Of a stretch of 6,381 bases of DNA, positions 1 to 5,910 are shown piece after piece. Source of the DNA: Alphaproteobacteria bacterium. Lineage in GTDB: Bacteria > Pseudomonadota > Alphaproteobacteria > Caulobacterales > Caulobacteraceae. Location of the stretch: contig JAGWSE010000017.1 of NCBI GenBank assembly GCA_028869395.1, positions 1-6,381 on the forward strand, given 5' to 3'. The position numbers and the translations under genes were made by a program. A model generated the notes under the pieces. That model worked only from the letters and a program-made list of their open reading frames with translations, did no database searches and was not told the origin of the DNA. Each line of letters starts with the position of its first letter. The first letter of the stretch is position 1.

Positions 1-634
1 CCTGACCACCGCCACCAAGCGGGTCCAGCGCGAGAACGAAGCCCTGGAGCACCGACTGGCCGACACCACCGCCGAGGTCACCCGGCTGCGCAGGCGCCTG
101 GAGCAGGTGCGGCGCGACGCCATGACCGACGGCCTGACGAGCCTCGCCAACCGGAAGGCCTTCGACGAAGCCCTGCAACGCGCCTGCGCCCAGGCGGACG
201 CCAAGGGCGATCCGCTGTGTCTCGCGGTCCTCGACATCGACCACTTCAAGGCCTTCAACGACACCTGGGGCCATCAGACGGGCGACCAGGTGCTCCGTTA
301 TGTGGCCAGCGTCATCGGCCGCGCCGGGCTTTCGCCGCGCACGGCGGCGCGCTACGGCGGCGAGGAATTCGCCCTGATCTTCCCCGGCGAGGCCGCCCGC
401 AGCGCCCTCACCGTACTGGAGGACATCCGGGCCGAGGTCGCCTCGCGCGTCCTGAAGCGGCGCTCGACCAACGAGGACCTCGGGGCCGTCACCCTCTCCG
501 CCGGACTGGCCGAGCGGCACGGCAGCGAGCCGCCGGCCAGCCTGATCGAACGCGCCGACGCCGCGCTCTACGAATCCAAGCGGGGCGGCCGCAACCGGAC
601 GTCCGCCGCCGACCCCATCGCGGCGGCCGCCTGA
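1..634 (+). CDS. GGDEF diguanylate cyclase, C-terminal part (5' end outside window)
   Basis: Partial gene: the frame is open from base 2 to the TGA at 632-634, and no start is needed inside the window. The visible protein begins with a charged, leucine-spaced stretch (about bases 2-120) that looks like the coiled-coil stalk often preceding GGDEF domains. A complete GGDEF domain follows, with the DGLTSLANR entry motif, the metal- and substrate-binding LDIDHFKAFND segment and a perfect GGEEF active-site loop (bases 356-370). Such domains join two GTP into the second messenger cyclic di-GMP, working as dimers. The residues just before the active site read LSPRTAARYGGEEF, so the RxxD product-inhibition site is not recognisable. 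Any sensory or receiver domain would be upstream of the window. An internal GTG at 107 could be read as a start, but it would cut the coiled coil. Family assignment is secure; the biological role is unknown. Confidence 0.93.
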   Translation, partial: LTTATKRVQRENEALEHRLADTTAEVTRLRRRLEQVRRDAMTDGLTSLANRKAFDEALQRACAQADAKGDPLCLAVLDIDHFKAFNDTWGHQTGDQVLRYVASVIGRAGLSPRTAARYGGEEFALIFPGEAARSALTVLEDIRAEVASRVLKRRSTNEDLGAVTLSAGLAERHGSEPPASLIERADAALYESKRGGRNRTSAADPIAAAA

Positions 635-697
635 TCGCGAGAGATTTCCACTAGGCTTCCGCGGCGGTAGCATCCCTTAGATCGACGACGTTCGCTC

Positions 698-704
698 AAG
701 GGAG
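698..704 (+). promoter_or_regulatory. Ribosome binding site of the crotonase gene
   Basis: AAGGGAGG-like purine run 6-7 nt before the ATG at 711. It is a strong Shine-Dalgarno match and fixes the start of the downstream gene. The 76-nt gap after the GGDEF stop (635-710) probably also holds a promoter, but I could not recognise convincing -35/-10 elements there. Confidence 0.75.
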
Positions 705-710
705 GTCTCC

Positions 711-1508
711 ATGGATGGCGCCGCTGCGGCCCCGAAGGTCAGGACCGAGGTCAAGGACCGCATCGGGATCATCACCTTGTCCGATCCCGCCACGCTCAAT
801 GCGGCCGGCGGCGAGCTGATGGACGAGCTGAGCCGCGCCGTGGACGACGCCGTCGCGGACGAGGCTGTGCGGGCCATCGTGATCACCGGCGAGGGGCGTG
901 GCTTCTGTTCAGGCGCCAACCTGTCGGGCGGCCGCGTCGACGCGCGCGCGGGTTCGGGTCCGAACCAGAGCCTGCTCAAGGTCTACAATCCCTTCGTCAG
1001 CGCCCTGCGCCGCTCGCCGAAGCCGCTGGTCGCCGCCGTCAACGGCGTGGCCGCCGGCGTCGGCGTCTCGCTGGCGCTCGCCTGCGACATCATCGTGGCC
1101 GCCGAGAGCGCCTATTTCCTGCTGGCGTTCCGCCGGATCGGCCTGGTGCCGGACGGCGGCGCGACGTGGCTCCTGCCCCGACTGGTGGGCAAGGCGCGCG
1201 CCATGGAGCTGATGCTGCTCGGCGAGAAGCTGCCGGCGGCGACCGCGCGCGAGTGGGGCCTCATCAACCGGTGCGTGCCCGATGGCGACCTGATGAAGAC
1301 CACGCTCGAGATCGCCGGCGCCCTGGCCTCCGGCCCGAGCTCGCTGGGCATGACCCGCAACCTCGTCTGGGACGCCTTCGACGCCGAGTGGCACCTCCAG
1401 CTGGAGGCCGAGGCCTACGCCCAGGGCGACGCCGGACGCAGCGATGACGCCCGCGAGGGGATCATGGCCTTCCTTCAGAAGCGGCCGGCGGAATTCAAGG
1501 GGCGCTGA
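711..1508 (+). CDS. Crotonase-family protein, PaaG-like enoyl-CoA isomerase/hydratase
   Basis: A 265-residue protein of the usual length for the crotonase fold, which acts on acyl-CoA thioesters. Oxyanion-hole segments are visible at GFCSGANL (about 64-71) and NGVAAGVG (111-118). Both glutamates of classical enoyl-CoA hydratases (rat Glu144 and Glu164) are replaced, by Ser120 and Phe140 in an ungapped alignment. Instead there is Asp148 in a VPDGGATWLLP segment. This and the C-terminal pattern (SDDAREGIMAFLQKRPAEFKG) closely resemble E. coli PaaG, the ring-epoxide/enoyl-CoA isomerase whose catalytic residue is an aspartate in that loop. No phenylacetate genes are nearby, so a role in fatty acid or other acyl-CoA isomerisation is equally possible and the symbol is left blank. 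The ATG start has a strong ribosome site. The protein looks cytosolic, and the gene is probably cotranscribed with the small membrane protein that follows. Family is certain, the exact reaction is not. Confidence 0.9.
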   Translation: MDGAAAAPKVRTEVKDRIGIITLSDPATLNAAGGELMDELSRAVDDAVADEAVRAIVITGEGRGFCSGANLSGGRVDARAGSGPNQSLLKVYNPFVSALRRSPKPLVAAVNGVAAGVGVSLALACDIIVAAESAYFLLAFRRIGLVPDGGATWLLPRLVGKARAMELMLLGEKLPAATAREWGLINRCVPDGDLMKTTLEIAGALASGPSSLGMTRNLVWDAFDAEWHLQLEAEAYAQGDAGRSDDAREGIMAFLQKRPAEFKGR

Positions 1509-1516
1509 AACGCCCC
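1499..1516 (+). other. GC-rich hairpin at the crotonase stop codon
   Basis: GGGGCG (1499-1504) pairs perfectly with CGCCCC (1511-1516) around a six-base loop CTGAAA that contains the TGA stop. No T-run follows, so it is not a standard intrinsic terminator. The stem ends 5 nt before the ribosome site of the next gene (1522-1529), so it could protect the upstream message or modulate downstream translation. That role is inference. Confidence 0.45.
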
Positions 1517-1535
1517 GCAGCAGGAGGGACGGCTG

Positions 1536-1724
1536 ATGAAGCTCGTTCTATCCGTGGTGGGCGTACTGATGGTGGCGCTGGGCGCCATCTGGATCCTGCA
1601 GGGCGTCGGCTTCCTGCCCGGCAGCTTCATGACGGGCCAGGTCCAGTGGGCCGTCTACGGCGGCATCGTCGCGGTCGCGGGCGTCGTGGTGGTCTTCTGG
1701 TCCAGGCGAAAGCCGGCCGCCTGA
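1536..1724 (+). CDS. Small protein with two membrane segments, function unknown
   Basis: A 62-residue protein. A strong ribosome site (AGGAGGGA, 1522-1529) lies upstream of the ATG, 27 nt after the crotonase stop, which suggests cotranscription. Two hydrophobic helices are visible, at about 3-24 and 38-55. They are separated by a short loop, FLPGSFMTGQVQW, and followed by a positive tail SRRKPAA. By the positive-inside rule both ends should be cytoplasmic and the LPGSFMTG loop periplasmic. From memory, small proteins with a similar WxLQGxGxLPGSFMTG core occur in many bacteria without a known function; this was not checked. No enzymatic residues or signal peptide cleavage site are evident. The gene ends only 4 nt before the convergent sufA stop. 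Confidence 0.8.
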   Translation: MKLVLSVVGVLMVALGAIWILQGVGFLPGSFMTGQVQWAVYGGIVAVAGVVVVFWSRRKPAA

Positions 1725-1748
1725 GGCCCTAGTCGAGTTTGGCCGGCT
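1711..1748. terminator. Inverted repeat across the convergent gene junction, possible bidirectional terminator
   Basis: AGCCGGCC (1711-1718) and GGCCGGCT (1741-1748) are perfect 8-bp inverted copies with a 22-nt loop that contains both stop codons and the 4-nt spacer. The arms lie inside the last codons of the two converging genes. No T-run follows on the + strand, and only two Ts follow on the - strand, so termination here is a weak inference based mainly on position. Confidence 0.3.
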
Positions 1749-2124
1749 CGATGGTGACGCTCTCGCCGCAACCGCAGGCGTCGGTTTCGTTCGGGTTGCG
1801 GAAGACGAACTTGGCCGCGAGCCTGGTCACCTCGTAGTCGATCTCGGTGCCGATCAGGAAAAGCACGGCCTTGGGCTCGATCAGGATCGTGACGCCCTTG
1901 TCCTCGACGATCTCGTCGAGCGGATTGGCGGCCTCGGCGTACTCGAGCACGTACTCCTGGCCGGCGCAGCCGCCGTTCTTCACGCCGACGCGCAGCCCCG
2001 CATAGGGCTTCTCGGCCTCGCCCATGATCTCCTTCACGCGCGCGGCGGCGGCTTCGGTCAGGGTGACGACCTTCGGCCGGGGGCGGCGGGCGCGCGGTGT
2101 TGGCGTGACGGACAGTTCGGCCAT
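1729..2124 (-). CDS. sufA: A-type iron-sulfur carrier SufA (HesB/IscA family)
   Basis: A 131-residue A-type carrier that accepts Fe-S clusters from the SufBCD scaffold and passes them to apo-enzymes. The three cluster-ligand cysteines are present: Cys53 in NGGCAG, and Cys117 and Cys119 in the C-terminal ACGCGES motif. The residue after GGCAG is Gln, where the family usually has a hydrophobic residue. The first ~18 residues, rich in Pro, Arg and Thr, form an extension before the domain, which begins at VVTLTEAAA. The ATG at 2124 was chosen because it starts 2 nt after the sufT stop. A longer reading to 2211 would run back through sufT and add unrelated sequence. No clear Shine-Dalgarno site precedes it, so translation is probably coupled to sufT. 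It is the last gene of the operon in this window. The paralogue names SufA, IscA and ErpA cannot be separated by motif alone; context favours SufA. Confidence 0.92.
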   Translation of the reverse strand: MAELSVTPTPRARRPRPKVVTLTEAAAARVKEIMGEAEKPYAGLRVGVKNGGCAGQEYVLEYAEAANPLDEIVEDKGVTILIEPKAVLFLIGTEIDYEVTRLAAKFVFRNPNETDACGCGESVTIEPAKLD

Positions 2125-2126
2125 GG

Positions 2127-2498
2127 TCAGAACATGTTGAGCTGCAGTTTGGCCTCGTCGCTCATTCGCGACGGGTCCCATGGGGGGTCGAACACCAGCT
2201 CCACCTTGCACGAGCGGACACCGGGAATCTCCATCACCGCCTGCTCGACCCAGCCCGGCATGTCGCCGGCCACCGGGCAGCCCGGCGCTGTCAGGGTCAT
2301 GTCGATGACCACGTCCTTCTCGTCCGAGACGTCCACCTTGTAGACGAGGCCGAGCTCGTAGATGTCGACCGGAATCTCCGGGTCGTAGACGGACTTCAGC
2401 TTCTCGACGAGCTGATCGGTCAGCGCGTCCAGCTCCGCCTGCGAAAGAGGCTCGGTCGAAGTCGTCTCGATGGAAGCTGCGTCGTCCATGGATGCCAT
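2127..2498 (-). CDS. sufT: SufT, DUF59/MIP18-family Fe-S maturation protein
   Basis: A 123-residue DUF59 (MIP18) protein. The family signature is clear: YDPEIPVDIYELGLVY (38-53), TLTAPGCPVA with the conserved Cys74 (68-77), and the C-terminal FDPPWDPSRMSDEAKL (103-118) typical of the version found in suf operons. The acidic, low-complexity first 20 residues precede the domain. Homologues called SufT are implicated in maturation of Fe-S proteins alongside the SUF machinery and are related to eukaryotic CIA factor MIP18; the precise biochemical step is not settled. The ATG directly abuts the sufS TAA stop with no spacer. A second in-frame ATG three codons in (2487-2489) is an alternative start. 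Neither has an obvious ribosome site, which points to translational coupling. Confidence 0.93.
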   Translation of the reverse strand: MASMDDAASIETTSTEPLSQAELDALTDQLVEKLKSVYDPEIPVDIYELGLVYKVDVSDEKDVVIDMTLTAPGCPVAGDMPGWVEQAVMEIPGVRSCKVELVFDPPWDPSRMSDEAKLQLNMF

Positions 2499-3713
2499 TT
2501 ACGCGAAGAACGCCTGAGTTCGGGTAAGCGCCTCAACGAAGGCGTCGGCCTCCGCCTCGGTGTTATATAGGGCGAACGAGGCGCGCGCGCTCGACGTGAC
2601 GCCGAAACGCCGCATCAGCGGCTCGGCGCAATGCGTGCCCGCCCTGACCGCCACGCCGTAGCGATCGAGGATCTGCGCCACGTCGTGGGCATGGGCGCCG
2701 TCCATGGTGAACGACAGGATCGCCCCCTTCCCCGGCGCTTCGCCCAGCACGCGCAGCCAGTTGGCCCCGGCGAGACCCTCGCGCACCCGCGCGTACAGCC
2801 TGTGCTCGTGCTCAGCGGCGGCGGAACGATCCAGGTCGGAGAGCCAGTCGATGGCGGCGCCGAGGCCGATCGCCTCAAGGATCGGCGGGGTGCCGGCCTC
2901 GAACCTGTGCGGAGGATCGGCGAAGGTGATCTCGTCCATCGTCACCGTGCCGATCATCTCCCCGCCGCCCTGGTATGGCGGCAGGGCGGCCAGCCGCTCG
3001 GCCTTGCCATAGAGGACCCCGATGCCTGTCGGGCCATAGAGCTTGTGGCCGGAAAAGGCGTAGAAGTCGCAGTCGATCGTCTTCACGTCGACGCTCTTGT
3101 GGACGATCCCCTGGCAGCCGTCGATCACCACCACCGCGCCGGCGGCGTGGGCCATGGCCGTCAGGTCGGCGACCGGGTTGATGGTGCCCAGCACGTTGGA
3201 CATCTGGCTGAAGGCCACGACCTTGGTCCGCGGTCCCAGCAGGCGCTGGAAGGCCTCGAGGTCGAGCACGCCTTCGTCGGTGATCGGCGCCCACTTCAGG
3301 ACCACGCCCTTGCGCTCGCGCAGGAAATGCCACGGCACGATATTGGCGTGGTGCTCCATCTCGGTGATCAGCACCTCGTCGCCCGGCGCCAGGCTCGCCC
3401 CCAGGCCGGCGGCCACCAGGTTGATCGCCTCCGTGCCGCCCTTGGTGAAGACCATCTCGGCCGGCTCGGCCCCGATGAAGCGGGCGATCTTGCCGCGCGC
3501 GCCCTCGTAGGCGTCGGTCGTCTCGTTGGCGAGGGTGTGCAGGCCGCGATGCACGTTGGCGTAGGAGTTCTCCATCGCCCAGCTCATCGCCTCGATGACG
3601 GCCTTGGGCTTCTGCGCCGAGGCCGCGCTGTCGAGATAGACCAGCGGCTTGCCGTTCACCTGCCGTCGCAGGATCGGGAAGTCGGCGCGGACGGCTTCGA
3701 CGTCGAAGGCCAT
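2499..3713 (-). CDS. sufS: Cysteine desulfurase SufS
   Basis: A 404-residue PLP-dependent desulfurase that converts cysteine to alanine and carries the sulfur as a persulfide for cluster assembly. Landmarks with ATG 3713 as residue 1: YLDSAASAQKP (26-36), NVHRGLHTLA (53-62), the PLP-stacking His region EHHANIVPW (120-128), Asp198 in VIDGCQG, the Schiff-base Lys224 in FSGHKLYGPTG, and catalytic Cys362 in RAGTHCAEPLM. Positions match E. coli SufS (Lys226, Cys364) within two residues, which places it in the SufS/CsdA (type II) group. That group normally needs a SufE- or SufU-type sulfur acceptor, which this window does not encode. The ATG at 3713 lies 2 nt after the sufD stop and gives the usual N-terminus MAFDVEAVRADFPIL. 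A GTG at 3743 would add 10 residues overlapping sufD and is less likely. Confidence 0.96.
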   Translation of the reverse strand: MAFDVEAVRADFPILRRQVNGKPLVYLDSAASAQKPKAVIEAMSWAMENSYANVHRGLHTLANETTDAYEGARGKIARFIGAEPAEMVFTKGGTEAINLVAAGLGASLAPGDEVLITEMEHHANIVPWHFLRERKGVVLKWAPITDEGVLDLEAFQRLLGPRTKVVAFSQMSNVLGTINPVADLTAMAHAAGAVVVIDGCQGIVHKSVDVKTIDCDFYAFSGHKLYGPTGIGVLYGKAERLAALPPYQGGGEMIGTVTMDEITFADPPHRFEAGTPPILEAIGLGAAIDWLSDLDRSAAAEHEHRLYARVREGLAGANWLRVLGEAPGKGAILSFTMDGAHAHDVAQILDRYGVAVRAGTHCAEPLMRRFGVTSSARASFALYNTEAEADAFVEALTRTQAFFA

Positions 3714-3715
3714 GC

Positions 3716-4741
3716 TCAGGCGCCCAGGCTCTCGGCGGTCCACTGGCGCACGATCTCCCGCGCGCCGTCGAACCGGACGCGGTCGGCGACCTCGCCCACG
3801 AAGGCCTCGGTCAGCATAGCGCGGCCCTCGTCCTCCGGAATGCCGCGCTGTCGCGCGTAGAAAAGCGCGTCCTCGTCCAGGGCGCCCACCGTGTTTCCGT
3901 GGCTGCAGGCCACGTCGTCGGCGTAGATCTCCAGCTCCGGCTTGGCGTCCACCTCCGCCCGGTCGGAGAGGATGAGCGCGTGATGCTCCATCCGCGCGTC
4001 CGTGCGGTCGGCGCCCTCCGCGACCACGATGCGCCCCTGGAATACGCCGCGCGCCTGGTCGCGCACCACGCCCTTGGTCATCTGCATCGTCACCCCGTCC
4101 GTCCCGCGGTGCTCGACCACGGTGGTGAGGTCGGCGTGGCGCTTGCCCGAGAGGACATAGACGCCGTCCATGCGCAGAGCGGCGGCGCCGCCCGGATGGG
4201 CGACCCTGGTCTCCAGTCGCTGGCGCCGGGCGCCGGAGGCGAAGACCGTCTGCCCATACTCGGCACGAGGTGAGAGCGAGACCTCCGCCTGGCTCACCGA
4301 GACGGCCTCGCCGTCATCCTGCGCCAGCACGATGCGCTCGACGGCGGCGCCTTCGGCAAGCTGGATCTCGATGGACGCCCAGGCGAGGTAGCCACCCTTC
4401 CCTTCGTAGCTTTCGAGGAGGCGCAGACTGCCGCCCGGGCCCACGGCAACCTCGACCTTGGCCGTGTGCGCGCCGTCGCCGCGCGACAGGAACCTCAGCC
4501 CGACCACCCGCGTCGCGCCGGCGCCGACCTCGATCCGAGCCTCGCCGCCGTTGGCGAGAATGTAGGAGTCGTCCACCAAATGCTCGAAGGGGCCCTGCCC
4601 CAGCTCGCGCGGATCGACCGGCCGCGAAGCCTCCGGCACGGCGCGGATCAGGCCGCGCAGATCCGTCCAGCGCCAGTCCTCGTCGCGCTTGCCGGGCAAC
4701 TCCGCCGGATTGCGGTCGCGTATCGCCGAGAGCACGCTCAA
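3716..4741 (-). CDS. sufD: SufD, Fe-S assembly scaffold subunit
   Basis: A 341-residue beta-helix subunit that pairs with SufB and two SufC in the SufBC2D scaffold. The N-terminal segment PGKRDEDWRWTDL (16-28) is the standard SufD opening. The C-terminal core KPELEIYADDVACSHGNTVG (267-286) contains Cys279 and His281, matching E. coli Cys358 and His360, the His being implicated in cluster assembly at the SufB-SufD interface. The rest of the C-terminal helical part (FYARQRGIPEDEGRAML) is typical. It is shorter than the 423-residue E. coli protein, mostly in the N-terminal half. No ATG is available: the likely start is the TTG at 4741-4739, overlapping the sufC stop as TTGA, with a GAGG ribosome site inside the end of sufC. 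A GTG two codons in is the alternative start. Confidence 0.95.
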   Translation of the reverse strand: MSVLSAIRDRNPAELPGKRDEDWRWTDLRGLIRAVPEASRPVDPRELGQGPFEHLVDDSYILANGGEARIEVGAGATRVVGLRFLSRGDGAHTAKVEVAVGPGGSLRLLESYEGKGGYLAWASIEIQLAEGAAVERIVLAQDDGEAVSVSQAEVSLSPRAEYGQTVFASGARRQRLETRVAHPGGAAALRMDGVYVLSGKRHADLTTVVEHRGTDGVTMQMTKGVVRDQARGVFQGRIVVAEGADRTDARMEHHALILSDRAEVDAKPELEIYADDVACSHGNTVGALDEDALFYARQRGIPEDEGRAMLTEAFVGEVADRVRFDGAREIVRQWTAESLGA

Positions 4742-5484
4742 GCCGCCCTCGCGTACTTGTCGTAGCCTTCGCGCTCGAGCTGGAGCGCCAGCTCCGGCCC
4801 GCCGGAGGCCACGATCCGGCCCGCCGCCAGCACGTGCACGCGGTCGGGTCTGATGTAGTCGAGAAGCCGCTGGTAGTGGGTAATCACCAGCATGCTGCGT
4901 TCCGGGCTGCGCAGCGCGTTGACCCCTTCGGACACGATCCGCAGGGCGTCGATGTCCAGCCCCGAATCCGTCTCGTCCAGGATCAGGAAGCGCGGCGAGA
5001 GGATCGCCATCTGGAGGATCTCCATCCGCTTCTTCTCGCCGCCCGAGAAGCCCACGTTGAGCGGCCGCTTCAGCATCTCGAAGTCGATCTTGAGCGCCTC
5101 GGCCTTCTCGCGGGCGAGCTTCAGGAAGGCCGGCGCCGCCAGCTCGGCCTCGCCGCGCGCCTTGCGCTGGGCGTTCAGCGCGGTGCGGATGAAGGTGATC
5201 GCCGGCACGCCCGGGATCTCCAGCGGGTACTGGAACGACAGGAAGACGCCGCGGGCGGCGCGCTCGTCCGGCGAAAGCGCCAGCAGGTCCTCGCCGTTCA
5301 GCGACGCCGATCCCGCGGTCACCTCGTAGCCCTCGCGGCCGGTCAGCACATAGGACAGCGTCGATTTGCCGGCCCCGTTGGGGCCCATGATGGCGTGCAC
5401 CTCGCCCGACGGGACCTCCAGCGAGAGGCCCTTGAGGATCTCCTTGCCGTCGACGGCGGCTTGCAGGTTCTTCACGGAAAGCAT
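4738..5484 (-). CDS. sufC: SufC, ABC-type ATPase of the SufBCD complex
   Basis: A 248-residue cytosolic ABC ATPase, normal length for SufC. All nucleotide-binding elements are present: Walker A GPNGAGKST (34-42), Q-loop Gln85 in SFQYPLEIPGV, the signature FSGGEKKR (146-153), Walker B FLILDETDSGLD (166-177), and the switch His203 in VITHYQ. The FQYP.EIPGV and GFSGGEKKR.EILQ stretches are diagnostic of SufC rather than transporters, and no membrane partner is encoded nearby. It binds SufB and SufD and drives the conformational change needed for cluster formation. The ATG abuts the TGA of the upstream coiled-coil gene with no spacer, and only a weak GAGAG site precedes it, which suggests coupled translation. 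Its end overlaps the sufD TTG start by 4 nt. Confidence 0.97.
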   Translation of the reverse strand: MLSVKNLQAAVDGKEILKGLSLEVPSGEVHAIMGPNGAGKSTLSYVLTGREGYEVTAGSASLNGEDLLALSPDERAARGVFLSFQYPLEIPGVPAITFIRTALNAQRKARGEAELAAPAFLKLAREKAEALKIDFEMLKRPLNVGFSGGEKKRMEILQMAILSPRFLILDETDSGLDIDALRIVSEGVNALRSPERSMLVITHYQRLLDYIRPDRVHVLAAGRIVASGGPELALQLEREGYDKYARAA

Positions 5485-5895
5485 TCAGCGGCTCTCGTCG
5501 ACGAGGAATTGGGCCATGACCGCGAGCGCCTCCTCGACGCTCTCCACGGTCTGTTGTTTGCGCGGCGCCGCCGTCGAAGTGGTGGCGGTGCGCTTGTCGG
5601 CGGCGGTGACGCTCGCCGTACCGGCCTCGAAATAGGCCTGGATGCGGAAGTCGCGGTGATCCAGCGACACGGTATAGCGTCGGCGATCCACCGTCAGGTC
5701 GCGCGTGTGCAGGAATTGCGGATCGGCGCGGAGGGCCTCGAACAGCTGCTCGGCGCGGGCGAGGTCTTCTTCCTGCTGCTTGCGCTCGGCCTCGTCGCGT
5801 TTGCGGCGCTCCATTTCGCGGCGCGCGAACTCCACCTCGAAGGCGTCCTTCAGGCTGAGCGCAGGCGCCTTGTCCTTGCGGGTCTTCGAGGTCAT
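5485..5895 (-). CDS. Coiled-coil protein of unknown function within the suf operon
   Basis: A 136-residue protein I do not recognise, encoded between sufB and sufC. The start is set by an ATGA overlap with the sufB stop (5892-5895) and a GGAGGG ribosome site about 9 nt upstream. Longer readings upstream are antiparallel-free shadows of sufB and are rejected. Visible layout: a basic N-terminus (1-10); a long, extremely charged helix likely to form a coiled coil (about 14-57, rich in Arg, Lys, Glu); a compact segment with alternating polar and hydrophobic residues (about 60-92, LHTRDLTVDRRRYTVSLDHRDF) that looks like beta strands; a Thr/Ala linker (91-114); and a C-terminal helix (115-134). It has no cysteine, so it cannot hold a cluster through thiolates, and no signal peptide or membrane segment. 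Its place in a tightly coupled operon suggests a role tied to SUF, such as a binding partner of SufB or SufC. That is inference only. Confidence 0.85.
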   Translation of the reverse strand: MTSKTRKDKAPALSLKDAFEVEFARREMERRKRDEAERKQQEEDLARAEQLFEALRADPQFLHTRDLTVDRRRYTVSLDHRDFRIQAYFEAGTASVTAADKRTATTSTAAPRKQQTVESVEEALAVMAQFLVDESR

Positions 5896-5910
5896 CCGAC
5901 GCTTCCCTCC
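5886..5910 (-). promoter_or_regulatory. Ribosome site and ATGA stop/start overlap of the coiled-coil gene
   Basis: On the minus strand GGAGGG lies within the last sufB codons, followed by nine bases and ATGA, in which the new ATG shares bases with the sufB TGA. This decides the start of the small gene and indicates translation coupled to sufB. Confidence 0.7.

Noticed and set aside
622..631. GGCGGCCGCC palindrome at the end of the GGDEF gene as a terminator
   Set aside because: It is a self-complementary run with no loop and no following T-tract, and it encodes the Ala-rich C-terminus.
217..654. Alternative-frame ORF within the GGDEF gene
   Set aside because: The GGDEF frame contains all family motifs; this frame gives an Arg/Pro-rich product with no recognisable feature.
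635..710. Promoter in the gap before the crotonase gene
   Set aside because: A promoter is plausible by position, but no pair of -35/-10 boxes with proper spacing stood out, so none is annotated.
2125..2211. 29-residue N-terminal extension of SufA into sufT
   Set aside because: It overlaps conserved sufT sequence, and the ATG at 2124 directly follows the sufT stop.
2631..3860. 409-residue open frame on the + strand opposite sufS
   Set aside because: Antisense shadow of sufS; the composition follows the complementary codons and no family motif is visible.
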